DNA of 64,000 bases from Leishmania martiniquensis (lineage: Eukaryota > Euglenozoa > Kinetoplastea > Trypanosomatida > Trypanosomatidae). The stretch's first letter is position 1; each line of letters starts with the position of its first letter. The notes beneath the pieces are model-generated. The model had not been told where the DNA came from, searched no databases, and saw nothing but the letters and a program-made list of their open reading frames with translations. The stretch lies in the NCBI RefSeq assembly GCF_017916325.1, contig NC_090156.1, forward strand, positions 196,001 to 260,000, in the 5' to 3' direction. Of this stretch, positions 9,798 through 20,193 are shown in pieces. A program made the position numbers and the translations under genes.

Positions 9798-11726
9798 TCA
9801 CGTATGTAAGTCAATGCCAAAGTTCTCCTTCGCACGCCGCCGCACCCCGTCGTTTACGGCGGCTGGGTAGCTCTTCAGGATCTGACTTAGTTCTTCTGGA
9901 GGCAAGTCCTGACGGCGCATCAGCGTACTGAGAAGCTGCGGGTTGCACCGAGTTCCACGCCGTACGCATGCCCGAAAGATAGCGACAGCCTCTGACCAGT
10001 CTGCAGCCGCATCGATCACCAGGCATGCTGGGAAGGCTCCCAGCGGCGGCGCGGGGCGCGGCGGAGACGCGTGATTGTAGCGAACACCGTCTCGTGGCAC
10101 GAGGAGCTGGAGGACTGCATATGCATAGAGCGCGCCGCTGCCCTTGGAAGAGCTTCGAGGGATAGGATCAGAGCCTTTCTGCAAGTCGCACGAAGGAGGA
10201 TGCGAGACTGAGGGCACAGGAGGCAGCGCGGGCCGCGCTGTCAAAAGGCTGCGTGTCGCATACTTTTGGAACTCGGGTAGCGGAAAACGGTAGTACAGGG
10301 CCAGAGCAGCCTCCCACCGACCGCGCGCCGCCCACTCCTTCCCCGCCTCGCTCAGTTGTATCTCGTCCAGGCGCACACCACGAGCAAGGGCACCGGCGAT
10401 TTGGCGAGTGAAGGAGGCAGTGACGTGGCGGGGGGAAAGTAGGCGGTACCACGGCCGCGACTTTGGCGGCACAGCACGAAGCACATAGGACGCCGGAGCC
10501 GCACTGCGTAGGACGCAGTCGAGGGAAGTCGCTGCCTCGTCGGCGCAACCTGCATCGGTCGCGCTCTCGCCGCTTCTCCCCGGCACAGCGCCGGAGGCGT
10601 CGCGATGAGGCTGCGACAGTCTCTCCAGAGCAGCGATCCAGCTCCCGCGGCTGACCACCCACATGGTCAGTTGACGATGCAGCTGTGCATCGCGCACCTC
10701 GGCGCCATTCAGCCGATTCGCTGTGGTCTCCCACGCTTGCGGGGTGCAAAGGCCGGCGGCACGGCCGTAAAGCAACGCGATATCTGGAGTCAGCCGGCAC
10801 GACTGTACCAGTGGCAGCATATGGCGCCACAGTACATGGGGCGCGACGGCGAACAAAGGGGAGGGCGGCCTCACCACCATGCGCAACGCCGCACATACGC
10901 TCAGCGCCGATGGGGACCCGTCCTCAACCGCTTGCCGCGCCAACGCGCCCTCCTCCTCCTGCGTGCACTGCAGCAGCTGCTGGCGCTTCTGGTCACGCAG
11001 CCGAGAGAGCTCACGGCGATCGCGTGCGGAGTAGCGCCTCGCAGAAGACGGCTCCATCCTCTCCATCTGCTCCGCCAACGACTTGCCCTGGGGTGAGCCC
11101 AGCAGCAGCCCCACGGCACTGTCCCTAGCCGAGGGCAAGGCGGCACTGCTACCCCACCCGAGGAAAGGTCCGACGTCGTGTAAGATGCAATGGCGCAGCG
11201 CGCGCAGCGCCTGCACCCGCTCCACACATGCACGAGGAGGGGGCGCCGCCAAGCAGGCGAGCAAGCGCACTGCCGTCTCCCACCCACACCACCTCGTCGC
11301 GCTGAGGAAAACTTGTTGCTGGATTGGGATGCTTGGCATCATCGGCGCCGGCAACTCACACGGTACACGCACTTCCAGCTGCCCAAACGAGCCTGGCGCG
11401 GGATGTCGCCCGCTCTGGGATAGCTGAGGCAGAGCCCGCAACAAAGCCTCCATCGAGCTCTCAAAGACATCTACAGGCATCTCCGCATGGCGGGCGACAG
11501 TGTCCACTACCCTGCATACCTCCTGCGAATGCCGAAGCGCGTCTGTCGGCAGGAGCAAAGAAAGCGCTGTCGCCCACGAGTATGGCGACACAGCCTCCGC
11601 AAGAGCAACGCATGCACCGCGTATGGGCGGGTCAGTAGAGAGGTTCTGTTCCTGCAGGGCCATCAGCCCACGCACCCACCGTCCGGCGCGGGCACACTCA
11701 AGAACAAAGGACGAAATGGCAGACAT
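9798..11726 (-). CDS. Helical-repeat protein of unknown function
   Basis: A 642-residue protein from an ATG. No catalytic motif is recognised. It contains recurring helix-like units with a Trp near the start: SWATALSLLL (about 52), GWETAVRLLACL, SWIAALERLS, RWEAALALYYRF and DWSEAVAIFRACVRRG near the C-terminus. This W-x-x-A-[LV]-x-[LIV] pattern is common in kinetoplastid PPR/TPR-like proteins, many of them mitochondrial RNA or ribosome factors, so an organellar role is possible. There is no obvious long presequence. It sits between PGM and Nbp35. The call of a real gene rests on its length, its consistent frame and its correct strand. Confidence 0.75.
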   Translation of the reverse strand: MSAISSFVLECARAGRWVRGLMALQEQNLSTDPPIRGACVALAEAVSPYSWATALSLLLPTDALRHSQEVCRVVDTVARHAEMPVDVFESSMEALLRALPQLSQSGRHPAPGSFGQLEVRVPCELPAPMMPSIPIQQQVFLSATRWCGWETAVRLLACLAAPPPRACVERVQALRALRHCILHDVGPFLGWGSSAALPSARDSAVGLLLGSPQGKSLAEQMERMEPSSARRYSARDRRELSRLRDQKRQQLLQCTQEEEGALARQAVEDGSPSALSVCAALRMVVRPPSPLFAVAPHVLWRHMLPLVQSCRLTPDIALLYGRAAGLCTPQAWETTANRLNGAEVRDAQLHRQLTMWVVSRGSWIAALERLSQPHRDASGAVPGRSGESATDAGCADEAATSLDCVLRSAAPASYVLRAVPPKSRPWYRLLSPRHVTASFTRQIAGALARGVRLDEIQLSEAGKEWAARGRWEAALALYYRFPLPEFQKYATRSLLTARPALPPVPSVSHPPSCDLQKGSDPIPRSSSKGSGALYAYAVLQLLVPRDGVRYNHASPPRPAPPLGAFPACLVIDAAADWSEAVAIFRACVRRGTRCNPQLLSTLMRRQDLPPEELSQILKSYPAAVNDGVRRRAKENFGIDLHT

Positions 11727-12456
11727 GCTGGAGGAGAGCGACCGAGGGTCACTCCCGCCATGCGCCGCATAAGAAGAGCCTCAGGTGAGCCTCCGCCCTG
11801 GTATTCCGCTCTTGTCAACGCAGACGAAAGAGATCAGTGCAGCTGCAGCTGCTCACCGCTTTCCTCACACGCACACCACCCTCCCTCTCTCTCTGTGTAT
11901 GTGTGTATGCATTACAAGGGAGATAATAACCGCCAAAGTACGTAAGCGATGCGATTATGTCAAGCGGAGGCGTCAGCGCTGGTGGAGTGCGGAGGAGGCG
12001 TAAGAGGGGGAGGAGGAGAGAAGTGGCGAAAGCGCATGGAAAGCTCCATCTCGAGAAAAAAAGAGGGGAGGGAGGGAGGTGGGGGCGACAAAACGAAGAC
12101 GGCACATCGTTTGACTGAGAGCATATGCGCGCTCCGATTCGATGGCTGCGAAAGAGAGGATGCGGAACGGAGTGCTGCAGAGCACAGGTGGTGCCGCGTC
12201 ATCTCCAAGCGTACGCTAAACCCGCGGCTCGCTCCACCCTCCCCCTACCCTTTCTCTGGCTAAACGCGCGTGCTCACCGACTCCCCCGCCCTCCGCTCAC
12301 CCATCGCACCTCCGCGATTCCGTGTGGCTCTGCGCCGCTTTGGTTTAGCCGAGCACGTGTGAGTTTAGCAAAACCCTTTGAGAAATAGAAGAGCCACCGC
12401 CCTTCCACGCCCCCTCCCCAATGGAGAGAAAAGGCATTCTGCGGCGCCGGTTGTGT
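11727..12456. other. Intergenic region
   Basis: No gene is supported. GA-rich plus-strand runs near 11990-12100 would be pyrimidine tracts on the transcript. It probably holds the 3' UTR of the Nbp35 gene and the 5' UTR of the helical-repeat gene. Confidence 0.4.
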
Positions 12457-13458
12457 TCATCGATCCGGAGATCCTCGCCCTGCTTGAAGCCCTAAAGAAG
12501 CGATCAGCTGGTCGGCTACGGTGAAGAGCGCGTCGAGCGTCGGGCTGCTCGTCACCCCGTTCGTCTCGGCGTACTCGGACAAGGAGACGCCTTCTTCACA
12601 TGCCCTCATGAGCAGAGGGTCCAGTGGTACCGCCCCCCAGAGGGGAGCGCCGAATTCGCGGCTCAGCCTAGCACCGGCGCCCTCCTTCTCTCCCTCCGTG
12701 CTCTCCTCCTTTGGGAAGATCTGCGACTCCTTGTGGCACCCGGGGCACACAAAGCCGCTCATATTCTCCACGAGGCCGAGGACAGGCAGCTTCGCCTTCT
12801 GGCAGAAGTTGAACTCGCGACGCACGTCCGCCTCTGCGACACGCTGCGGAGTGGTGATGAGCACGGCACCGTCCACTCCATTTGTCGTCTGCTGCAGCAG
12901 CGAGCTGACAGTAATATGCTCGTCGGATGTGCCCGGTGGGGTGTCGATCAGTAGAACATCCAGGTCCCCCCAGATCACGTCTTTGAGGAACATCTTGATG
13001 ACCCCGTTCTTGCGAGGCCCGCGGAACAGCACCGCCTCGTTCTTGTCCGCTAGCAAGTAGTGCATGGACATCATCACCACGCTTTCATTCACCAGGACGG
13101 GTTCGATACCGCCAGCGCTCTGATGCGCGTCCTCACCACGCACACCGGTCAGACGAGGGAGGGATGGCCCGCAGATGTCCATGTCCACCAGCCCCACCGA
13201 CAGTCCGCGGTCCCCGAGAGCAAACGCCAGCTCCTTCGTCATGGTGCTCTTTCCCACGCCGCCTTTGCCGCTGACGATCATGACCTTGTGCTTCACCCCG
13301 GCGAGACGCTCACGAATGACGGGTATATCAGGGTCGGGGCCTTTGGGCGCAGCTGCGCAGATAGCAGCATTGGGGCACCCCTGGCATGAGGGCGCGACGC
13401 CGGCATTCGGACTCTCTGGGCCGACGCACTCGGCGTTTGCATTCTGAAGCGTAGCCAT
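12457..13458 (-). CDS. NBP35: Cytosolic Fe-S cluster assembly ATPase Nbp35
   Basis: Scaffold ATPase of the cytosolic iron-sulfur assembly pathway (Mrp/NBP35 family), 333 residues. The N-terminal ferredoxin-like motif is complete: Cys11, Cys25, Cys28 and Cys34 (C-x13-C-x2-C-x5-C). This separates Nbp35 from Cfd1 and Ind1. The deviant Walker A loop GKGGVGKST follows at about 64-72, then VDMDICGPSLPR. A CPGC (CxxC) motif near residue 240 is the shared cluster-bridging site. Nuclear Fe-S DNA-repair enzymes and ABCE1, encoded at 26-28 kb, are typical clients of this pathway. Sharing a transcription unit with ABCE1 need not mean co-regulation in trypanosomatids. Confidence 0.94.
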   Translation of the reverse strand: MATLQNANAECVGPESPNAGVAPSCQGCPNAAICAAAPKGPDPDIPVIRERLAGVKHKVMIVSGKGGVGKSTMTKELAFALGDRGLSVGLVDMDICGPSLPRLTGVRGEDAHQSAGGIEPVLVNESVVMMSMHYLLADKNEAVLFRGPRKNGVIKMFLKDVIWGDLDVLLIDTPPGTSDEHITVSSLLQQTTNGVDGAVLITTPQRVAEADVRREFNFCQKAKLPVLGLVENMSGFVCPGCHKESQIFPKEESTEGEKEGAGARLSREFGAPLWGAVPLDPLLMRACEEGVSLSEYAETNGVTSSPTLDALFTVADQLIASLGLQAGRGSPDR

Positions 13459-14655
13459 GAGTTGCTGTCACCACAAGAACGAGGCGGGGGGGGAAGAGGG
13501 AAGAGGAGCACGTAGGAGTACGTGTGCGCGGCCGCAGCTGCCAAAGCGGTCGGGTATGAAGAAGATGGTTGGAGACAGTCCGAGGAAGGTAGAGCAAGTA
13601 CGAAGCAAAACGAGTTGATATATATATATATATGTGGGTGCTAGAGAGCGGAGGCACGCCGCACGTCCATGCACAAGCCCGCGCACAAGGAGAGATGGAC
13701 AAGGCGCCTTCCAGCGAGCCGCCCATGTGCTCTTGTCGTCTCCCATCTCCGAAGGTGTCATTCGTATGATTTGTGGCGATGCGCGGTGGAGTCGGGGGAA
13801 GAAAGGGGTGGGAAAGGTCGGCGGGGCGCCATGATCGATGCGTTCCGCACAGGCGCATAGATCTGCGTGCACATACACACACACACACATACACACAAAG
13901 ACCGACACAGTCATGAGCTGGGAGGGGGGAGGGGGGGCGGCGGCGGCAGGAGGCGCATTGCTGCGCCATCCGCTCTTCACTTTGGCCCTGCAGCAACGGG
14001 CACGCAGACATCGAGTAGGGGGCTGCGGTAGTGTCCTCAAAGTGCTCAAGGGCATTGGTCAGCGCACCTGCGCGCCACGCTCTCTTTTCCCGTGTATGGC
14101 TGACTGCATAACTGCTGCCAACCATCTGCCCGGCCTTCCACACTTGCCGTATGCTCGAGTCGTCGGTGTAAATGTGTTGGGCGGGGGGGAGGGGCGCCGC
14201 TTCATGATGGGGCCCCGTCCACGAGAAGGCGAGGCAAAACAGCAGGAGCACAGACGCGAGGGAGGCTCGCCAAAACATGCGTGAGCGTGTCACAGTCTGT
14301 GCCTGCGGTCGCCTGTGCGCCTCTCTCTCTCCTCCCCCACTTCACGTGAGCAGAGGGGTGGGCGGGGGGGCGAAGGGGTGTTGAGATGGGGCTGAGGGGA
14401 AAGGGGAAGGGGAGGAGCAAACAAATGAAAACGTCGGGAGAGGCGGGCAGCATGAGGAAAGAGAGCGCGCGCGCACATGCAAGATAGGCGAGGCAGAGGC
14501 ACCACTCCGCAAATCGCATGAGCACTGACGCGCTAACGATCCTCTCTGTTCATGGTCCCGTGCGCGGCGGTGGCTCCAAAAATGCGAGAGCGGGGATGCA
14601 AGGACAGCATGCTGCTGCTCACCATCTACGTGCACCCGGTTGCACAGGTGTGAAA
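13459..14655. other. Intergenic region with a TA microsatellite
   Basis: No gene is supported. It contains a TA run at about 13619-13633, an AC run near 13872-13890 and G-rich patches near 14180 and 14360. Open frames here are low-complexity. Confidence 0.45.
13619..13633. repeat. TA dinucleotide microsatellite
   Basis: An uninterrupted run of alternating T and A in the Nbp35 5' flank. Similar runs occur at about 22138-22153 and 58060-58070, always outside coding sequence. Confidence 0.8.
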
Positions 14656-15666
14656 TTATGACGCTGCGGAATCGACCTCCGCAGCCGCCACGCGAAACTC
14701 CGTCAAGATACGCCTCATCATCGTCGCATCAGCATCCGCCCCCTCTCCGAAGGCGGTGTAGTCTGTGGCATCCCTCAAGTAGTAAGCGAGATCGTCAGGC
14801 GTGTATCGAACCGCCACCCTCCCCTCGTTCAGCAGCTTCTTCAGATGGTGGAAGACGTTGGTACCAGCGGCCGTCTTGAGCGCAGTCGGGGTGGTAGTGT
14901 AGATGATATCGACAAGCTCTCGAATGTTGAGGCCCTTGTCTTTGGCCGGAGCGTCGGCCCCGTGCGTGCGCTCGTGCAGCACCTGAAGAATCTGCTGCTC
15001 ACGTACGCTGCGGTGCTGGATGATCTCCAGGATGCGCGTGGTGCCATCTTCGACGACGGGGCCATGCGCCGGGTAGAGCCGCCTTGGCTGCATGCTCACG
15101 AGGAGTTGCAAGGAGCTCATGTAGTCCTTGAAACTGGAGAACACAGACGTTCCTGTGCCCAGGACAGTGTCGCTCGTGAAAAGCGCGCACTCCTCCTGCA
15201 AAAACGCGCACAGGTGATCGTCGGTGTGTCCGGGCGTGTGAACCACCTGTAGCGTGGCGCCTTCCACCTTGACTACCTTGGGTGGGACTTGGCATAAGGC
15301 ATCCACTTGGGTGTGGACGTACGCGGACGGCTGCTTCAGCAGCTGCACCTGTGGGAAGAGGCGACGAACCGTCTCCACACCACCGATGTGGTCCCTATGC
15401 CAGTGAGTGAGCAGCAGCTTTGAGATGGACACTGGTCCGCCAAGTCGGGCCGATTCATCGGCGACTGCTTTTTGCAAAAGATCGCCGTAGCCGTCCACGC
15501 CCTCGCCGGAGTCGATCAGTAGCCGGTCCTGTCCCGTGCCAACGAGGTACGTGTTGCTTCCCTGCAGGGTCATGGGGCTGGGGTTGAGGCCCATGATGCG
15601 CACAACGCAGCTCGACAGCGTCGCGATGGCCGGCACGGCGGCCTCGGCGGCAGCGCCGGCGTGCAT
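14656..15666 (-). CDS. LACTB2-type metallo-beta-lactamase fold hydrolase
   Basis: A 336-residue metallo-beta-lactamase-fold enzyme. The metal-binding motif is THWHRDHIGG (His88, His90, Asp92, His93). The N-terminal block GLNPSPMTLQGSNTYLVGTG (about 26-45) is characteristic of the LACTB2 subgroup, and further ligands lie in HTPGHTDDH, SDTVLG and YPAHGP. Human LACTB2 is an endoribonuclease of the mitochondrial matrix; an RNase or thioester hydrolase role here is inference. The start ATG directly precedes an Ala-rich segment with no strong targeting signal. Confidence 0.88.
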   Translation of the reverse strand: MHAGAAAEAAVPAIATLSSCVVRIMGLNPSPMTLQGSNTYLVGTGQDRLLIDSGEGVDGYGDLLQKAVADESARLGGPVSISKLLLTHWHRDHIGGVETVRRLFPQVQLLKQPSAYVHTQVDALCQVPPKVVKVEGATLQVVHTPGHTDDHLCAFLQEECALFTSDTVLGTGTSVFSSFKDYMSSLQLLVSMQPRRLYPAHGPVVEDGTTRILEIIQHRSVREQQILQVLHERTHGADAPAKDKGLNIRELVDIIYTTTPTALKTAAGTNVFHHLKKLLNEGRVAVRYTPDDLAYYLRDATDYTAFGEGADADATMMRRILTEFRVAAAEVDSAAS

Positions 15667-17462
15667 CGTTGGCTGCCGGAGGAGTGACGACTGCCAAGAA
15701 GTAGAGGGGTGAGGGGCAGCGGCAAAGGAAAAGCAGCAAGACGTAGACGGCAGCTCCGTTGGAGGCCACTGTAAGAGAGAGAGTTATACACGGATACGAA
15801 GTATGCAACGTACGGATAGGCGAGGGGTGCGAAGGAGGTCGAAATACTAGCAAGACAAACAACCAGACGACGGGCAAAACCAACCAAAGCTGTGCGAGCC
15901 CGGAAGGAGGAGAGGAGGAGGGGGATGTGTGTGTGTGTGTGTGTGTGACAGCAAGGCGACTGAAACAAAGACACGGAACTCACCCAGCGAGCGACGTGAA
16001 AGGGGAGCAGATAAAATGAAAGGGGAAAAAAAGAACGGTCGCCCGCGCGCATGAGCTTACACCAAATCACAGCACAGAGGGAAGGAGGGGCAGAGAGAGC
16101 GGGGGAAGAGCGCCACAGGCTGGCGTGCAACCTCGTCTGCGGCGCGCCCTGCCAGCTGGAATGATCGTGGGGAAAGGCGTCGAAGCGAGGGGGAGAGAGG
16201 CAGAGGGAAGTGGTGCAGGGTTGGCTGGGTAGACTGTTAAGTGGGGGAGAGAACGGGGCAGACTGCTTTTGGCCGCCTTTACTGCGCCTTTGTGCGCGTT
16301 GATGCGTGAGAACGAGAGAAAGGGGAGCAAATCGGGAAAAAGCGATGAGAAAATGAGCAGGGAAAAGTGGGCTGAAGCAAGGCACTCTCTCTCGCTCTGT
16401 GGGTCACCCATTGGTCGGCGAGAGGGAAAGAGGGGAGGACGCGGCGGCAGAGGAGGGCGAACAAGTCGAGAGATGCCCACGGGAAATAAGGCAGAAGAGC
16501 AAGACAAGATAGAAAAGAGGTGGGGGGAGGAAGGGAGGACTGCAGATAGTAAAAGGGCAACAGAGAGAGGTTTGAGCTCTCCCATCTCCCTGTTCCCTTA
16601 CTTCGCCTCTCAACTCCTGCTTCCAAGTAGACGTGGCGGCTGCGTGTCAGCAGGAGCGCTACAATCCAGCGCTTCGCCGCTGTTGCCGTTTGTACTGCTC
16701 TGCCCAGATGGCAGGGCACTAATGTCGTTGGCTGACCCATTCACTCACTGTTGAGCCCCCGATCACTTGCTTCATCGTTTGCAATGGCAGAGCCGTCTCG
16801 GAACGGAGAGACAGGAGATGGGGAGGAAAGCCGCGGTGATGAGAAAATGGAGCAGGCTGGACGAGCAGGAAAGTCGAGAGGGTGAGTGAGTGCGTTCGTA
16901 GGTGGTTACCCTGCCGGATAGCTACACGCGTCAGCATGGAAAAGGCGGAGATCTCCATCGCTGGGAAGAGGTGCGCTGCGACTGAGGGCCTAGCGGATCT
17001 GCAACGCCGCTAGTCCACCCACACACACACACAAAAACACAAATCGAAAACGAAGAAAGCCGTGTCGAGCGCAGGTGTGTACGTGCGAGCAGGCAACAGG
17101 AAAATGGATGGACATCCACGACGCGCACACACATCTCTGCCCTCTCCCGATGTTGCCGCCTCCCTTTCAGTCCCCCTGTGTACCCGTGGCAGGTATGACC
17201 ACGAATATGACAACACCAGCGGCTTTCTATATGCTATTATAAGCCTCTGGCCGTCCTCATTTCCCGATTTCGCTGCGTCAATACCTTTGCAGAAGCCAAT
17301 ATCTATGACCTGAGAGCGATAAATGCGCCTCATGCATTGCCACGGTCGACCACGCACACGCTTACACACACATGCGTACCATCTACGCTTGCAACGGTGC
17401 ACAGAACGGTTTTCGGGCGTGTGTCTGTGGTGCCTTTCCGCCTCCCTATTGCCTTTTTCAAG
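15667..17462. other. Long intergenic region with a GT microsatellite
   Basis: About 1.8 kb without a supported gene. It includes a GT run at about 15927-15946 and long GA-rich plus-strand stretches (16300-16570), which are pyrimidine-rich on the transcript. Several open frames on both strands read Ser/Leu/Pro-rich low-complexity products and were not accepted. It is probably the 3' UTR of the histone deacetylase gene plus the 5' flank of the lactamase gene. Confidence 0.45.
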
Positions 17463-18764
17463 TCATCTTTGTGCGACGTGTGTGACGACTGATGCCCCGC
17501 CCTCCCCCTGCGCGTCCCCTTCAGCTGATGCTGTTGTACTGGTGGCAGCCTTCTGCAGTCGTGGATGTCGTCGAATATGTGGCACGTGGCGGTCGATTTG
17601 CTCGGTGATTGTTTGGTACGCACGCTGGCAGTGAAGCCCTGGTAAGACGTGATTGCTGCGGTCCTGTGCGACAATCAGCAGGGGCGAGTCCTGAAAGAGC
17701 CACCCGCTTAGTGGCATGTCAGTGACCGGGAGTACCGTATTTGGCGGCAGCGGGTGGCCAGTCAGGATACTGGTCTCATACGCCCATAGCTTTGCGACGT
17801 TGCGAACCGTGTAGCCACCGCCACCAAGCGCCAGCATCGGGATACCGAGATCACGCACTGCCTGCACGCACTGCCCATGGCCGAAGGACGACAGGTTGAG
17901 CAGGCCGAGGCGATCACCAGCGAGCGAGTCGGCGCCGCACTGGAGCACAATCACGTCGGGCGAGTAGCGGCGCACAATGGAGTGCAGCGCATGTTTGAAT
18001 AGGCCAAGGTAGTAGAAGTCGGTGATGCCGTCCCACACAGCCAGGTTCATGCTGTAGTAGCGCCCACTACCGTAGCCGACGTCGCGCGGGTGCCCCGTGC
18101 CAGGGAAGAAGCTCTCGCCGAACTTGTGCAGCGACAACGTAAAGACGCGGTCGCTCTTGCAAAAGGCCTCATCCACGCCATCGCCATGGTGCATATCGAT
18201 GTCGATGTACAGCACCCGGTCGTGGCACTTCAGAAGCTCGAGAATGCCGAGCACAATGTCGTTCACGTAGCAGAACCCGGAGCACTCACCGCATTTCGAG
18301 TGATGCATGCCGCCACCCCAGTGCACTGCTACATCGACCTGACCGCTATTGAGCAGTACCGCCCCCATCAACGTCCCACTGGCCGTCGCGATCGAATGTT
18401 CCATCAGCCCCTCGACCGGGGGACAGTCGCCCGAGAAGAACACTTTCGACGTATCTGCGTTCCATAACCAGCTGCGGCAGCTGTGCAGGCCGAGGTTCGC
18501 GAGGTAGGTGTCCGTATGGTATGCCATCAGCTCCTCAACTTTCACTAGAGGCGGCACGACAGTGCGACAGTGAGTATCGATCTTTAGGCTGCGCACAATC
18601 TCCATCGCTGCAAGCACACGATACGGCTTCATCGCGTGTTGGGGCACAAAGGCCGAAATGTTCATGTCAGAGGCGTAGCCGGAGGTATCAATCAACGCCA
18701 CGCGCGCACGGCCTTCGTTGCGCAGAAGTGGAGCCTGGGATTCATCCTTGGGCGAGGCGCGCAT
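17463..18764 (-). CDS. Class I histone deacetylase
   Basis: Zinc-dependent lysine deacetylase of the RPD3/HDAC1 class, acting on histones or other nuclear proteins; 433 residues. The tandem active-site histidines are His154-His155. The zinc ligands are Asp190 and His192 in YIDIDMHHGDG, and Asp284 in AGDRLG. The catalytic tyrosine is Tyr318 in GGGGYT. The start of the fold (PQHAMKPYRV, about 41-50) is class I-type. All key residues are intact, so activity is expected. Trypanosoma brucei has two class I enzymes, DAC1 and DAC3; I cannot tell from sequence alone which this matches. It lies between the lactamase and a small conserved-type gene. Confidence 0.94.
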   Translation of the reverse strand: MRASPKDESQAPLLRNEGRARVALIDTSGYASDMNISAFVPQHAMKPYRVLAAMEIVRSLKIDTHCRTVVPPLVKVEELMAYHTDTYLANLGLHSCRSWLWNADTSKVFFSGDCPPVEGLMEHSIATASGTLMGAVLLNSGQVDVAVHWGGGMHHSKCGECSGFCYVNDIVLGILELLKCHDRVLYIDIDMHHGDGVDEAFCKSDRVFTLSLHKFGESFFPGTGHPRDVGYGSGRYYSMNLAVWDGITDFYYLGLFKHALHSIVRRYSPDVIVLQCGADSLAGDRLGLLNLSSFGHGQCVQAVRDLGIPMLALGGGGYTVRNVAKLWAYETSILTGHPLPPNTVLPVTDMPLSGWLFQDSPLLIVAQDRSNHVLPGLHCQRAYQTITEQIDRHVPHIRRHPRLQKAATSTTASAEGDAQGEGGASVVTHVAQR

Positions 18765-19746
18765 GGCGATGTCCCTTCTCCTCCCCCCCTCTGTAATAAT
18801 CCAACGAGCACAAGCACCAGAAGAGGAGCGGACCCTTATCTTCTCCTAAGTGGTGAAGAGAGAAGAGAAGAGTACCCCTCCCCCCTCTCCTCTCTATCCC
18901 CTGTCGGCACGGAGCCCGGAGGTTTCAGCTCCCGTACAATCTCATGCGCAGAGCCCTCAGAGAACGAGAGCACGAGAGAGAGGCATAGCCCCCTCCCCCT
19001 CACCAGTTGACGTGACGGTGTGCGTCCCCACCCCAAGAGTGAGAGACGATGAAGAGTAAGACGAAAAGGGGAAAAAGAAGGGCATTCATGGCAGAAGCAG
19101 TCGTAGCAGCTCCACCTACACGCACTCGGCGGTATCAACAAAAACAAGTCGCACGTTCCCGGCCTCTCTCACGCGGGCTTGTTAGGAGGGTGCTGGCCTC
19201 TCCTCAGCAGCGGATCTCGCCCCCCTACACGAAAGGGATAGTGGCAACTGCGTCGTTTCACCATTAGGCAGTCACATAAAAGAAAGCGAAATCCTCGCAC
19301 GTTCATAGCGGCACGGCACTCAAGCGCTCGTGAAGCAAGGGGGCATGCACACCAATACCCCCCCTCCATTCCCCGCCCCTCTCACCAGGCAATCCTACTC
19401 GTGTGAGGTGCCTCTGCGCCAAAATACCCGTTAGCTCCTTCTTTTACCACTGCTTCGGGTCCTGTGATACTCACACTCGCTAACAGCGGTACACTGTCCA
19501 CGTACAAAGGCGCGTCTGTGGGAAGAGAAGAGAGAAATAGCAGAGCGTAGTGGCCAAACATCAGAAGCGGCTGGGGTTGGTGAGCGAGAGTGAAAGGAGA
19601 AGGGCCAAACGCACGCGACTGGTCGCCCTCACTCATGGTAACGTGCAAATCAGAATGATGAGCGGAGAGATGTACTGACTGGCGGGACACGATACCCACT
19701 CACTGCCTCTCTCTCTGATCGCCCTTGTCACCCTTTCCCTCTCTCC
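18765..19746. other. Intergenic region
   Basis: No gene is accepted. An open frame at 19382-19699 (minus) was considered and rejected because it lies too close to the upstream stop and shows no codon bias. GA-rich plus-strand patches upstream of 18764 can serve as the deacetylase splice-acceptor pyrimidine tract. Confidence 0.4.
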
Positions 19747-20193
19747 CTAATACTTGCCAATATCCCAGACGTAGCCCAGACTGCGGAACACAACTCGGCC
19801 TTCCCGTACAACCAGCTGCTCCTGCACCATCCTCTGGAAAAAGGAAGAGAGCCAAGGCCCGAGAAGAGGAATGGTTGCCATGCGCCCTCCGTCGAGGACA
19901 TGCACATAACCTTTGCGGACAAATGTGCGGGACGTCAAGGGTTGCAGTCCAGAGGTCCATGTGATGCGCAGATGCTCGCGCTCCTGTGCCAGCAACGCTA
20001 CTGCCGCTGGAAGCCCGCGTACCACGCCCCAGAAGCTGGCGAAGTGGGCCCGCGGTGCCATGAGGCTAAGCATCTCCTTCGTCTCCTGATCGTCTTCTGC
20101 CATTACAAACTGCTCTGCCACCTGCAGGTTCCGGCGCAGCCACCCATCAGAGTCGTCCACAAAGTACCTCAGCTTTCGGCCACTGTACGACAT
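19747..20193 (-). CDS. Small protein of unknown function, possibly NTF2/SnoaL-like
   Basis: A 148-residue protein starting at the ATG that reads MSYSGRKLRYF; the frame extends upstream only with a TTG. It is compact and mixed alpha/beta, with an N-terminal helix (GWLRRNLQVAEQFV). Strand-like segments follow (HLRITWTSGLQPL, GYVHVLDGGR) and a closing pair around VVREGRVVFRSLGYVW. That last pattern recalls the final strands of NTF2/SnoaL-like folds, but no catalytic residues can be assigned. Treat the fold as a guess. Its position in the array and its continuous frame support a real gene. Confidence 0.6.
   Translation of the reverse strand: MSYSGRKLRYFVDDSDGWLRRNLQVAEQFVMAEDDQETKEMLSLMAPRAHFASFWGVVRGLPAAVALLAQEREHLRITWTSGLQPLTSRTFVRKGYVHVLDGGRMATIPLLGPWLSSFFQRMVQEQLVVREGRVVFRSLGYVWDIGKY

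Noticed and set aside
19382..19699. 105-residue minus-strand frame between the small gene and the deacetylase gene
   Set aside because: Its first internal ATG (19636) lies only about 110 bases after the upstream stop, leaving no room for normal polyadenylation and trans-splicing, and third-position bias is absent.
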